Below, one piece after another: positions 13,375-24,800 of a stretch of 64,000 bases of DNA. The translations under genes were made by a program, and so were the position numbers. The stretch covers positions 1 to 64,000 of the forward strand of contig NW_024883394.1 of assembly GCF_019059575.1 (NCBI RefSeq), given 5' to 3'. Position 1 is the first letter of the stretch. The number at the start of each line of letters is the position of its first letter. The stretch comes from Amphibalanus amphitrite. Its lineage: Eukaryota > Arthropoda > Thecostraca > Balanomorpha > Balanidae. Under the pieces are notes generated by a model that was not told where the DNA came from, searched no databases, and worked only from the letters and a program-made list of their open reading frames with translations.

Positions 13375-16269
13375 TTACACAATGTCAAATAGTCTGTCGT
13401 GCAAGTGCAGATGGAGCATTTCCTTGAACTTTGCTAGGTTTGGGGCTGAGACAGCCTCCAGAGGCAGAGCATTCCAAGCAGGCATGCATCGCACTGAGAA
13501 GAAACGCTTCCTAGTATCAGTCCTGGTGAAAACGGGAAATATTTTGTGTGTGTGTCCTCGTGTTCGTGTTTGCGGAGGTCGACTAAACACATCAATGGGC
13601 TCTATACAGGATTTTCCATTAAATATCTTCCAGCAGTGGATTAAGTCTGAGCGAAGGAGCCTGCCCTGTACTGAATACAAGTTAAGTGACCGTAATCTGT
13701 CAGAGTAGCTCTTGTTAGCAAGCCCATCAACTCGTTTAGTCCACCTACGCTGTACATTCTCTAGAAGACGCAAGTCTTCGATATAGCCCATGTTCCAGAT
13801 ACACGAACAGTATTCCATCAAGGGTCGAATGTGTGTGGTTAAAAGAAACATCATGAAGTCAGGCGAGCGACAGACCGTAGATTTTAGCAAGCTCTGGGCA
13901 AGGCCACCTGCCTTCTGAACAATTGTGTGTACATGTTCGTGAAATCTCAGGCGACAGTCAACAGTCACACCAAGATCAACATGACTCTTAGAGAAAGGGA
14001 TTTGCTGGCCATCAAGGAAGTATCCCGGTAGGTCTATGTTAGGACTAGAGCCATTAAACCTTAAAGCAACACACTTCTTTGAGTTCATCTTTAGTCCCCA
14101 TGATGCTGCCGTTGAGTGTAGAGTGTCAATGTCTTTCTGGATCTGCTGTGTAGCAAGGGATGGAGAGGAGGAGGTTGGATCATAGGGCACACAGGCATAA
14201 AGTTTAATGTCATCAGCGAATATTTTATAGTCACTTTCCAGTTGGGAGGCAACACTATTCACATACACAAGGAACAAGAGGGGTCCCAGAACACTTCCCT
14301 GAGGTACACCACTACTAACTGCACAGGGTTTGCTGAGACAGTCCTTCACACAGACCTGCATCAACCTACCCTGTAGGAAGGAGGATAACCAGTCAAGCAG
14401 ACAGCCCTGCAGTCCCAGTGATCGCAGTTTTACGAGCATGATCTCATGGTTAACTACATCAAAGGCCTTGCTAAAGTCAAAAAATATTATATCTACGACA
14501 CGTCTAGCATCCACCATCTTTGAGACTGTGTTATACACTAATAATAGTTGGTCCATTGTTGACCTGCCTGGTCTGAAACCGAATTGGTTGCTAGTTAGTA
14601 GGAAGTTAGTTTCAAGGTAGTTTCTAAGTTTAGTACATATCAAGCGTTCCATAGTCTTACAGACAACCGAGGTCAGGCTGATAGGCCGATAGTTTAGGGG
14701 GTCATATCTGTGGCCCTTTTTAAAGATAGGTTTTACAATAGACATTTTCCAGAGAGCTGGCAGCTTCCCTTCCTGCAGGGATTTCTGAAAGATCAAGTGC
14801 AAGGGATATGCCACCTCAGCAGCACAAGACTTCAGCACCAGTGGATGCAATCTGTCGGGCCCCATGGCAGAATGGGGGTCAAGCATCATCAGTGCCGATA
14901 GGACATCGTCCGTTGAGATATCAACACTGTTAAGCGTACCATTGAACATCTGATGGGGAGCAGGGTTCCTTGGACTGTTAGGAGAGTAAACAGAAACAAA
15001 CGATGAGGCGAACATTTCAGACATGGTTTGGGCATCGTCGCTCATTTCACCAGTCTTCAGCATTAAGGGGCCAACTGCTGGACAGCCAACCTTCTTAGAC
15101 CTTACATAAGAATGGAGAAGTTTTGGGTTTTGTCTGGACCTGTCAATTAAGTTTCTTTCATACTGGCATTGTGAAGTTACAGTGAACATTCTTAACTCTT
15201 TGTTAATTGAAGCAAAGGCACCATACGCCTCCACGGAAGCATGGGCTTTCCTTCCCAGTTTCTGTCTAACAACCTTATAGTTATTCCATGCTCTCTGGCG
15301 GCGGTGTATAAGGCTCGTCGGTGGTCTAGTCTGGAACTGCGGCCGGGTCATCAGACGTGGAGGTTGTTCTGGCACAAACTCGTTAGTCAGATCTGCAATG
15401 ACTCGTACAAAGTGGACAAAACACTCATCACAATCCCGGTAGGCAAACTCGCAGTCCCAGTCCGTATCTTTCAGCAGCTGGCGCATCAAGGCAAAGCGAC
15501 CCCTGCTCCAGGCTCTCCTGTAAGGTGGGGGGTGAGAGACAGTTAAGATGTCATCTGCCTCGAACACATAATCACATACAGCTAGGCAGTGGTCGCAACC
15601 TGGCAAGGGAGGGCATATCTCGATGTGTCCAAGACGATCAGGTTCCGTAGTTAATACCAGATCCAAGATGTTTCCAGACCTGGGAAAGGTAGGTTCATCA
15701 ATCCACTGGGTTAGACCGAGTAGGTTGAAGAGGTTGAGAAAATTGCGTTCCACTGTTGCACAACTGGAAGGGGCATCAGCACTTTTCCAATCCAGGTTCG
15801 GCAGGTTAAAATCGCCCAGTACTATCACCTCCTTGTCAGCACAGAAATCTGACAAATATGACAGCAGTGAGTTATTTTCATCTTCATTGTTTGAAGGAGG
15901 CCTGTAGACCACTGCAACAAACACACTGAAATTTGAGAGGCAAAATGTTATGATGTTAGGAAGCGGCCTGTTGACATTGGTTACAGCTAGTTTGTTGTGC
16001 ACATACACACAGACTCCATGCTTGAATACATTGCCACATACATCATTTCTGTGAAGAGTAAATCCTGGGATCTGAACAAAGGAATCAGCTATATGATTTA
16101 AAAGGTGGGATTCGGTAATGCACAGAATATCAAGCATTCTCTGGTCGCTGAACTCAGTGAGTTGCTTGACCTTCGAAGGAAGTCCATTAACATTGGCCAA
16201 GGCTATTCTTAAAACTGTGGATGTAGGCAGTGGATGTAGGGTACCTATGTCTGGACGAGGGTTTGTTGG
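13375..16269 (-). CDS. LINE ORF2 polyprotein (endonuclease-reverse transcriptase), CR1/Jockey-like
   Basis: An open frame of about 960 codons encodes the enzyme that nicks target DNA and copies element RNA. From about residue 1 (counting from 16200) there is an apurinic-type endonuclease: CITESHL, then LGDFNLPNLDW near 127, and PGCDHCLAV near 203 carrying the catalytic Asp-His. A reverse transcriptase follows, with NYRPISLTSV, FGFRPGRST, GVPQGSVLGPLLF and the catalytic FADD near residue 660. The C-terminal thumb-like block (LLENVQRRWTKRVDGL) is typical of CR1/L2/Jockey-group elements. There is no RNase H. The frame is open upstream to a stop at 16270-16272 but has no ATG there, so the 5' end is probably truncated. 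There are no internal stops or frameshifts, which suggests a recent insertion. Confidence 0.92.
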   Translation of the reverse strand, partial: PTNPRPDIGTLHPLPTSTVLRIALANVNGLPSKVKQLTEFSDQRMLDILCITESHLLNHIADSFVQIPGFTLHRNDVCGNVFKHGVCVYVHNKLAVTNVNRPLPNIITFCLSNFSVFVAVVYRPPSNNEDENNSLLSYLSDFCADKEVIVLGDFNLPNLDWKSADAPSSCATVERNFLNLFNLLGLTQWIDEPTFPRSGNILDLVLTTEPDRLGHIEICPPLPGCDHCLAVCDYVFEADDILTVSHPPPYRRAWSRGRFALMRQLLKDTDWDCEFAYRDCDECFVHFVRVIADLTNEFVPEQPPRLMTRPQFQTRPPTSLIHRRQRAWNNYKVVRQKLGRKAHASVEAYGAFASINKELRMFTVTSQCQYERNLIDRSRQNPKLLHSYVRSKKVGCPAVGPLMLKTGEMSDDAQTMSEMFASSFVSVYSPNSPRNPAPHQMFNGTLNSVDISTDDVLSALMMLDPHSAMGPDRLHPLVLKSCAAEVAYPLHLIFQKSLQEGKLPALWKMSIVKPIFKKGHRYDPLNYRPISLTSVVCKTMERLICTKLRNYLETNFLLTSNQFGFRPGRSTMDQLLLVYNTVSKMVDARRVVDIIFFDFSKAFDVVNHEIMLVKLRSLGLQGCLLDWLSSFLQGRLMQVCVKDCLSKPCAVSSGVPQGSVLGPLLFLVYVNSVASQLESDYKIFADDIKLYACVPYDPTSSSPSLATQQIQKDIDTLHSTAASWGLKMNSKKCVALRFNGSSPNIDLPGYFLDGQQIPFSKSHVDLGVTVDCRLRFHEHVHTIVQKAGGLAQSLLKSTVCRSPDFMMFLLTTHIRPLMEYCSCIWNMGYIEDLRLLENVQRRWTKRVDGLANKSYSDRLRSLNLYSVQGRLLRSDLIHCWKIFNGKSCIEPIDVFSRPPQTRTRGHTHKIFPVFTRTDTRKRFFSVRCMPAWNALPLEAVSAPNLAKFKEMLHLHLHDRLFDIV

Positions 16270-16389
16270 TTACTGTGTAGATAAACTATGGTGAAGATAA
16301 AAACAATCTACCCTAGCCTAACCTTGCGTACTTACCTACAACTTTTGGTAATTGTTCAGAAAGAGTCTGATTCACTTTTCAGGCATACA

Positions 16390-16490
16390 TTTTGTACATT
16401 CTTACACTATTTGACATCTTGAATCCAGATATGATATTTACATGTGATACAAATACAAAACAAAAATCAAACCTTACCTAGCCCATGTTG
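16390..16490 (-). repeat. Right arm of inverted repeat flanking the LINE
   Basis: Complement of the 12930-13015 arm, including the shared word around GACATCTTGAATCCAGATAT. Divergence between the arms is visible, so the host element is older than the open LINE frame. Confidence 0.6.
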
Positions 16491-16800
16491 CATATTCATA
16501 TCAACTGTAGATCAGATATTTTTTGAACAAATACCCATCTTTTATCCTTTCAGCATACCTACACCCTACTAAACAGCCTTGGTATCAACCTACCATTCAT
16601 ACTTTATCTACACATACATATTGATATATGGGGTATGTTTTGTTCAGTAGGTTATAGTAGGTCAGGTGCCTACATGCTATCATTTGTCATGCTTTGATTT
16701 CAGGTGGTGTCTTGTGGGCTTTATAGTGGGCTTTGTGGCCCTCTCTAAGTGCAAGGGTTAAGTGTTGATTGTTGATGCACATAATGCAATGTGTTTTTTC

Positions 16801-17034
16801 CATGGGCGCAGGAACCTCACGTAAAGTGTGTGTGGGGGGGGGGGGCAGAGAACTTCAATGTCACTTTGTGTCACTTCAATGTCGACCCCAATACCCCTAT
16901 GAACAAATTCTTTGTAGTTTCGTGCTCATCTCATGCTCTTAGTTTTGAATTTAAATGAAAAATGAATATTTTACTTTAAAAATAAGCATAGCTGAAAAGT
17001 GGGGGCATGCCCCCCCCCCGCTCCTACGCCTATG
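16801..17034. mobile_element. hAT-type MITE with 8-bp target duplication
   Basis: The 234-bp element has inverted ends CATGGGCGCAGGA and TCCTACGCCTATG (two mismatches). Both sides carry the identical octamer GTTTTTTC (16793-16800 and 17035-17042), the duplication length expected of hAT transposons. A poly-G run near the left end and a poly-C run near the right end mirror one another. No coding sequence. Confidence 0.75.
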
Positions 17035-17624
17035 GTTTTTTCTTAATCGTACAAACTACAAATCATCCAGATTCATATGAGAAGGGTAGGTAGCTACCTA
17101 CAAAACAAAACCAAATCAATGCCTCAGTTGTTAATTGCTTTCTTACAATAAGTCCCTCCTCTGCCAATAACTATCTACTGTCACAATGCAGTGTGCGTCA
17201 TGATTTCTCAACTCTATGCATACAATATATTTCCATTTGTCAATCACATATTGTTTTTTTACAGGCTTTCCGGTTATGACTGAGGCCAGCAGCTCACGTG
17301 TCCTGGCTACGCCAAATCACTGCGGATGCCGGATGCCGAGGACCGGAGAGCCAACCGCTTTGAGGCGTGAGCTCTGTGGCGTGGCTCGAGTGATCACCAG
17401 CTTCTGACGGCTACGGCGCCGTTGACCTGGTTGAATAGCTGGGGCCTGGACGAGGGTGCCCTTAGTACGGTGACCAATCGGTTACGTCCGAGGGGCGCTC
17501 GAACACGCTGCCGTCGCGTGGCTGCCGGCGGCCGCCCCCTCGCACGTGAATCTCCTGGAGCGAGGACTGCGAGAGGCGGCCGCATCATCACCTGTGTCCG
17601 CGCTCAACACCGTGCCACGCACTA

Positions 17625-18161
17625 ATGGCGGAAGCCCGACTTTCTCCGATGGAGGAGAGAAGCTGGACGCTGGCTGCCAGGCTGCTGGGGAGGGCGCTGG
17701 GTCTGCCATCAGGGGACCCCCTGCGCGCGACCGCCGAGGCCTCGGCACCGGCGCGCCTGTCTTCGGTCCGAGGCTGGAAATTGCGAGGCCGCCAGGCCTG
17801 GGCGAGAGCGAGAATCCCACCGTGGCAACAGACGGCTGGCGTCATTTTCCGGTTGGACGTGTGCCCGATCCGAGCTGGGGCCACGGCGGCGGAAAGGGAA
17901 AGCGTGGCTACGCTGCACCTCGCGTTCCTGCCCCTGTGTGCTGTCCGGCTTTGGACGGACGGATCTGCGGAGGGTGGAGTCTTCAGGCGCTGGGCGGGAG
18001 CCGTGCTGGTCTGGCTGGACGAAGAGGCCGAGGAACTGCGGGCCCCGGCCGGAGAGCTGTGTTATAGCTACCGCGCGGAGATGGTGGCGCTGTTGACCGG
18101 TCCGGAGACCCTACTCGGAAGAGACAGAGACCAGGACCTGCGGTCCGTACCTATCTGCTAA
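17625..18161 (+). pseudogene. Broken LINE fragment encoding an RNase H domain
   Basis: The frame is GC-rich, unlike its surroundings. It contains a pre-RNase H linker (ARIPPWQQ) followed by VRLWTDGSAEGG, WAGAVLVWLDE and SYRAEMVALL, matching the first Asp and the Glu of RNase H domains in I/R1-type LINEs. It stops before the third catalytic Asp would appear, and no reverse transcriptase is readable upstream (17260-17620 has stops in the same frame). It is therefore a truncated relic. It is not part of the 13-16 kb LINE, which lacks RNase H. The first ATG is not meaningful as a start. Confidence 0.7.
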
Positions 18162-19602
18162 CTGTGCGGTGGTGCTGGTGTAGTGCAACATCTTTGGATG
18201 GATAGCTACATTTCACGATTAAATAGCTGTTGCGTTTCTGACATTGTTCTGACGTTGACATTGTTCTTTCTTTCGTTTGATAATGGTCTGTTGGCCGAAA
18301 TATCACGTAAATAAAAAGGTAACTTTGCATTAATTTTGCTATAGACTTGAGGAATAAGGTCAATGTTTTTCTTTCTATATAACTGTATCAATCATGTTCC
18401 TCGCCAGAGCACTGGCAAACATTAATGCTGTTACGTTTCAGTGCAGGTGGCGTGACGAACAATGTGGTAGTTATCTGTTGGCCACTTCTGCGGCCGCTGC
18501 TATTTCCTACTCGAAGGCGGGTGCGCTGTTTGGCTGGGCTGGCAGGATGTTCCCATTATGTGTCGACGACAAAGCGAGTATATTCATGTTCTTTTAATGC
18601 ACAGAGGTCTGTTGTATATTTGAAGTTTTATTTTAGGTTGACGATTGCGAAGGGCAGATTTATCTTCTCTCTTTCATTTGTGTTGCCACTTTAGCGTTCA
18701 TGTTTGTTATAAGTGTCCTGGTCCGGCTTGGTTGTCATCTTTATTCGTGATGTATTTTATTTTACGAACATGCTGGTGATCAATGCAATACACTTTTGGT
18801 TAATAATGCTGCTTTAGCTCTGATCCGTTGTGGTATGTCTTGATTGTACTACTGCGATAGTGATTTTTCCTCACCAAAATATGCAGGCAACAAATGTAAA
18901 TGCTGCCAAATGTTTGTCATTGCGTGATGTATCTAAAAGACATCAAGTTCCTGAACGTGGTCGTGTACTACGCAACCGGAAACTCAATAGGACGTGGAAT
19001 GCTGTGAAGCAAAACTACAGAAGTGAGGCTGGCCACGCCAAAATCAAGTGAGATATGTCTAGCGGCTTTAGCCTTTCTTCAGCCGCCAAGGCTTCGACAG
19101 ACTATCCCCGGGTTCGGTGTCTCTCGAACTACGAAGATTCAACGTCGTCCGGCCAATCCTGGTTAAGGTCAGCGGGGACTTAGCTGTGGTTATGGAACAG
19201 GATTGGCCGTCCGAGAGACTCGGAACCTGGGGTATGTTGCAGCACAGCTATGTCGACCGAGTGTCGTCGCAAGCTGCTCCACTCGACGAGAAAAAGTAAA
19301 ACCGTCCCGTCCTAGGCTGACTAGGCTTAGCTAGGTGGCAGCACAGTCGCGCCGGCAGGGGGCAGTGCCACAACCAGCCGACTGATATTTTCGTGTGACG
19401 TCAGAACCGGTGCCTCCCTGTCGTAAACTGACAACACTGACAACCCTCAGCCGTGCCGGGCAGTCCGCTGGCTCTACCGGTATCGGTAGAGCTGACAACC
19501 AATCAGAGGAGAGCAGGTGCGATCACACAGGCCCGCGCTCTACGGGAGAGGGGGATGGGGAACTGGAGAGTGCGGGAGACTCACAGGCCAGATAAAAAAG
19601 AA
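18162..19602. other. No recognisable gene
   Basis: Only short frames without recognisable domains. A small imperfect inverted repeat lies at about 19105-19225 (GGCCAATCCTGG and its complement). Confidence 0.45.
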
Positions 19603-20438
19603 TCAACCCTCGTCCGTATTGGTGTTTGCTAGCCGCGAACGTAAAAAGGGGGGAACCCCTTGACGTCCGGCCCCTGAACGAACTAGAGCTTCGCGGAAAA
19701 AACGAACGTGTTGCCCGTGACGAGAGGAAGCCGGTGATAACCAATTTTAAGAGGTCCTAGGCCATTGCCATTGGTTGACCTTCCTGCAGGTCAGGTCAAT
19801 GACCCAAAAGTCGAGAAAATCGGGACCTGTCAGAACTTCGTAAAGTAAGGATGTACTGAGGTTTTTCGGGGTGCTGATCACAAATATGATGTTCGTTTTG
19901 ATCACAGATTACGTGTATGTCTTTATGCATTTAGGCCAGGCCGGGTCATGTCAGGTCAGGTCAACCAGTAGGCGTTCTGCCGGGTATTCATAGTAGGTGC
20001 CAACTACCACTGAGAGCTTCGTTACACGTTACGAAGGCACAAAAATTACTTCGTTAATGTTCATATGGCTGCTAAATTCGAAATCAGCCCCAAAAAAACT
20101 AGCATAGAAACATGTAAAACTCGAAAAAGGAAACCAATGTCATCAAAGGTCAGTGACCTGATCTGGCCTTCACGTGACCTTGATACCCACCATCACTCAG
20201 GGGCCAACATCATTTGACATGTTGACTGTATAAATGCAGCAAAGACCTTTCATTACTCTTTACAATCGTTTGACATGTTTGAACGTTAAAAACCCCAAAA
20301 AGACTGCAAACGCGCGGATAAGGTGAGCCGACATACGCCGAGTCGCGATTCCGGCCAAGCATAGTCTCGAGAAATGTGTCACAGGTTTCGGTCAGGCTCA
20401 AGAAATTTTAAGAGGTGTGAAATTGATGAGCTCGAGGG

Positions 20439-21026
20439 CAGTAGTGGCGGAACACACTTACAATTAAGGGGGGCACTGCCGACTTTTGGTCCAGTGTTCG
20501 CCATGGGCCGGGCCAGCCCAATGGGCCATGGGCTGGGCTGGGCTACGGGCTGGGCTGGGCCCTCAAATTGAAGGATTGATGGGCTGTGGATGGGCTGGGC
20601 CAAGAACTGTTAAGTGGAGTCAGGGGTTCGCAACTGAGACAAAAACTAGAACTGCATAGCTTATTACTGTGCAAGACTCAAAAACGAGTTAATAAAGCAC
20701 GCATGCAATGTGCATTGTGCATGCGGCTCGCAAAATATTGTTTCTTTGCTACCTTTGGTTGGGTACCTGTGTGGTGTCAATAATTTTTAACCCATTCATT
20801 TTTGACGGGCTGGGCCGGGCTGGGCTTTGACGCTTTTATCATGAATGGGCTCGGGCTGGGCCGGGCTGTGAACCCATGGGCCTGGGCTGGGCTGGACTGG
20901 GGTTTTGCGGCCCGTGGCGAACACTGTTTTGGTCCCATTCTTTCTATGCAACGCCCATAGGGCTAATGGTGCCAAAATCAAAGGAGGGCACGGTGCCGCG
21001 GTGCCCTCCCCGTTCCGCCGCCTATG
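20439..21026. mobile_element. hAT-type MITE (middle level of nest)
   Basis: The ends are CAGTAGTGGCGGAAC and GTTCCGCCGCCTATG, imperfect inverted repeats. Both sides carry the octamer CTCGAGGG (20431-20438 and 21027-21034). Without the inner insertion this element is only about 145 bp long. Confidence 0.75.
20492..20926. mobile_element. hAT-type MITE (innermost), GGGCTGGGC-rich
   Basis: The 435-bp element has inverted ends CAGTGTTCGCC and GGCGAACACTG and perfect 8-bp duplications TTTTGGTC (20484-20491 and 20927-20934). The interior contains repeated GGGCTGGGCC words. No reading frame of note. Confidence 0.85.
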
Positions 21027-21143
21027 CTCGAGGGTACGAAAAGTTTCGTGGCGATCGGCCGCTTTTGTGCGAGTTGTTCGCGAACAACCGAGGGCGGGGG
21101 GGGGGGGAGGTCCGCTTGACCCCCTTATAAGTGCGAAGGTTAA

Positions 21144-21871
21144 CTAATTTGATGGCGAGTAGGGAAGGGTAAAATCCAGGGTCAATCTACGTGCGAGCAA
21201 ATCTTCGCAGTTTCTGTTTGCAACGGACCGGTAATTCATAAACTAAAGATAGCAAAAACTCTAGCTTAGATTTGCCTAATTGCTGAGTTCACTGAAACTG
21301 GCACATGTGTAGCCTCTACAAAAGCTAAGAATAATGTTTGAAGTTTAATGCCGAAAAATTGTTCCGATACCGAACGTACATTTTTTAACACCAATGGTCT
21401 GAAACTGAGCAGTAATCGCCACGTAATTTGGATTGTGGACCAATCTTAAATGTACAATACAATATTTATAGGATTGCATTGCATCAAAAATAAAAGGCAC
21501 TATTTATACTCACTGAATTCCACCGTTTATAGATAATGTCGTGAAATTTCGAAAATCAAGCGCGCCTTTTCCAAAAAGTGGTTGAAGCTCTTATATAGAG
21601 TCCCCTTTCCCAAGTCTGCCTCGTTAAGAAAATTGTATTTTGATATTTGCGATTTACTATGTGTCTTCTCCGACACGAAAAGAAGATCCACTAAATGAAA
21701 GAGGGTGACTGATTTTCGCATGCTGCTTTGTTCAAATGCGATAGGTAATTAATTTCGTTGATGATGGTGCTATAGGTGATCGATTTTGCCAGTGAAACAT
21801 TTTTGTTAATATTTATTTATTCACTATGTAAATGTTAGTAATATTTATTTCAATTTTACCTGCATTTGAAG
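21144..21871. other. Upstream region of the pseudo-astacin gene
   Basis: No gene is seen. The sequence becomes AT-rich towards the start codon. A TATA-like word (TTATATAG) occurs at about 21591, but promoter use cannot be shown from sequence alone. Confidence 0.35.
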
Positions 21872-24800
21872 ATGATCACACATACCGTGAAAGCGTTATT
21901 GTTGATTTCATTTTTACCCCAAACCAGTGAATCAAAAAATCTAGCTGAAAATGCTCCCGACATATTGTTCGATGAAAACAAAGTACTTCTGTACTTTTTT
22001 GACTCCGAATTTCCCATTCCGACACAGAAAAGGCTGATGGTCAAAAAGTTTCTTGAAGATATCGGAAAGAAATCGTGCTTGCAATTCAAAGAAATAGACG
22101 CCTACAACAGCAAATGCAGAACTGTTCAAGCCAAGCCAACTCTGTGCATAAGCGGCGTAGATCACAGTAGTAAGTCAGACAGACACGGATATGGTTGTGA
22201 AATTCGTTGGCCAAGTGGTCCGAATGGCAAATATGGCAGATGGCTTCCATATACGTACAAGCCCGGCGAGTTTCTGGGATGTTCCTGGCCGGCATCTATG
22301 ATGTATTTATACTTCATGATGGGGTATGACCCTCCTGTTTATAGACCTGACAGGGACGGGTATATAAGCATCAACCCGTTTGAAATATGGACCATGGATA
22401 AAATGACCTCTTCATCGAAATATGCCTGTGGACTTCAAAGTGTAACAGGACGAAAGGAAACTGAAGAAGATTTTGAAAGTCATAAAGTATTGGACAAAGC
22501 GTCTGGAGAGAAAAAGCTCCCATTTTATACCTTTAAATCTGTGTTTCACACTGGAACCGCTGGTGACTCCTTGCCCCGTGAGCCAAAGCCAGTTTATGTT
22601 ACTAAATTTACGATATGGCAGCCATGGCTAGATGCATCGAAATACACAAAGAATTATGAGGCTCGCTACACTCATCACGACGAAGCTATACTTGGCTGGC
22701 GGCAGAAATGTGACATTCAAGAAAGAAACGCCTGTGGTGTTGAGTCGACTACATATGAAAGATTTGATCATTGGAGCTCTTGTCCGTCAAACGGATTCAT
22801 GAGAGGCTGCAAGTGCGTTTGTTCAAGTTATTCGATGCAAGAAATGACGTGCACAAGTTATGACCTTGTGGGTGGTGGCGAAAAGGTGGTGAAAGATGAC
22901 GACTACAATCCCACAGAGGAGCCAGGCAGGCATATGCCTAGAATGTCTGTTTATACTTATGATCAGCTCGATGCTTTTGGGCGCACAGTATCCTTGGAAG
23001 AAGAAATTCAGAAATTCAATGATGATCGCGATGATGCTGAGATTGTGGTAGCCGGATACAAATATTCAAGGCAGCAGGTATTTGGAGATGAATGGGCATA
23101 CCGGTTCATCTTATTATTGTTGAAGGGCAACACGCCATGTTCTCGCCCTGTTCTACAAATAGACGGACGTGAATATCTCAAAACAGGAGCCGGCCAAACT
23201 TTGGGAGATGACAAATACGAAAAATTTATCGTGATGCGTGGATTTGACTGCTTTGGCCTGGTTACCGGCTTCTTTGATCAGAACGGAGATCCATTCTATG
23301 AGGCCGATTGGGACGGAACCACTAAAGACACCATGTTCAGGAGAAGGCTTTATTGTTATTCTTCACTGTATTTGGAAGAAACGGAACTCCGCGCCAAAAC
23401 CCAAAGAGCTAGCTTGTATTTGCAGTATAACTGGGTGCTGGACGCCGAACACCTCGTGCCAAAGGGTCCCTTCAACTTGAAGATGACCGTTTTGGGCAGT
23501 GATGACCCATGGTGCGGACTGACAAATTATTGTTCGCCATTTTTCGGCACGGATAAGACCTACGAGCGTGAGTATTGCAGAACTCACCTTCCCCCGCCTA
23601 CGACAACCAAGGCGCCCACCACCACGGCTAAACCGACAACGACCACCACCACCACAACAACGACGACCACATCTCCGACCACCACCACCTCCGAGAAGAC
23701 GACCACCAAATCCACTACTAAGAAGTCGACCACAAAGTCTACAACCACAACCACGACGACGACAACGACAACAACGCCTACAACTACTACTACTACAACG
23801 ACGACGACGACGACCACAACCCCCAAGCCCACCACCACCACCACAACAACTACTACGACCACTACGACAGTGAAGTCGTTGCCGCCCTTGACACGGTCAA
23901 CTAGATTTACACGCAATCCCAATGCTACCCGCACTGCTCCAAGTGATAAAACAGCAGTTTTTCCTCCGGTTGTTACTGTCGAAATGAAACCACCTGAAAC
24001 AACACTTTCAACCCCATTCACCACCTCTCCAACTACCACAAGAGCGCCAACAACCACCACTACCCATCCTACCTCCCCCACAACAACATTCGCCCCGCCG
24101 CAATGGTCGACAACCACTAAGGCGCCAACGACAACGACCACGAAGAGAACGACACCAACAACGACCTCCACAACGACAACAACGACCACAACAACACCCA
24201 GCACTACAACCCTCCCGCCGCGTGTACCTTTTACCACCATGTTTGCGGGAGATCATTTTACAATATTCTCGACAAGAGAGACATCCACCGCGCCGCCAAC
24301 GACTACAAGAAAGACAACAACGACCACAACGACTACAACAACCACAACGACTACGACTGCATCGACAACGACAGCTGCTGCTGCTGAAACTGCCAAGTCA
24401 ACGACAACAGAGGCAGCCACGGTGCCGACACAGGCCCCGACAGTTAGTCCGACGACCATATACGATTATGATTGCTACTTCGACCTGCATATATACATAG
24501 CAACTTGCATACGCATACCAAGACAACCACCAGGATGGTCAACGAAATTCCCAATACCAAGACCTGGAATAGAGCTTCCTTTCTTTGACAAAGTCACCAA
24601 GCCAACAACTCAAAGTACGAAATCAACTCGCTTCCCTACTCCTCCTCCGACGAAGCCGACGAAAAAGGTGACAAAAACTTTGGCTACGGACCTCGGGCCG
24701 TACACGCGTCCCACGGGAACAATCCCCACTGATGGAACAAGACCGACAAATAGAATGGGTAAAACAAGAGGAACAAGAAAGCCGACGCCGGCCACGGAGC

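Larger units (their letters stand above)
19603..21143 (-). mobile_element. TTAA-type element, copy 1 (carries nested MITEs)
   Basis: Read in reverse, this is a diverged relative of the element at 30517-31488. Shared words include the end CCCTCGTCCGTATTGG, the CGGCCAAG/GCGATTCCGGCC block and the AAAGACTGCAAACG block. The right end is GCGAAGG followed by TTAA (21140-21143). The left end has TCAA in place of TTAA, probably a point mutation. It is interrupted at 20439-21026 by a MITE. GGTCA words occur in the interior. No protein is encoded. Confidence 0.7.

Noticed and set aside
17394-18067. Overlapping GC-rich frames on both strands around the RNase H fragment
   Set aside because: High GC removes stops in all frames. 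Only the frame at 17625-18161 carries family motifs.
21866-21871. Start of the mucin-like gene at TTG 21866
   Set aside because: TTG is not a normal animal start. ATG at 21872 has A at -3 and leads directly into a signal peptide.
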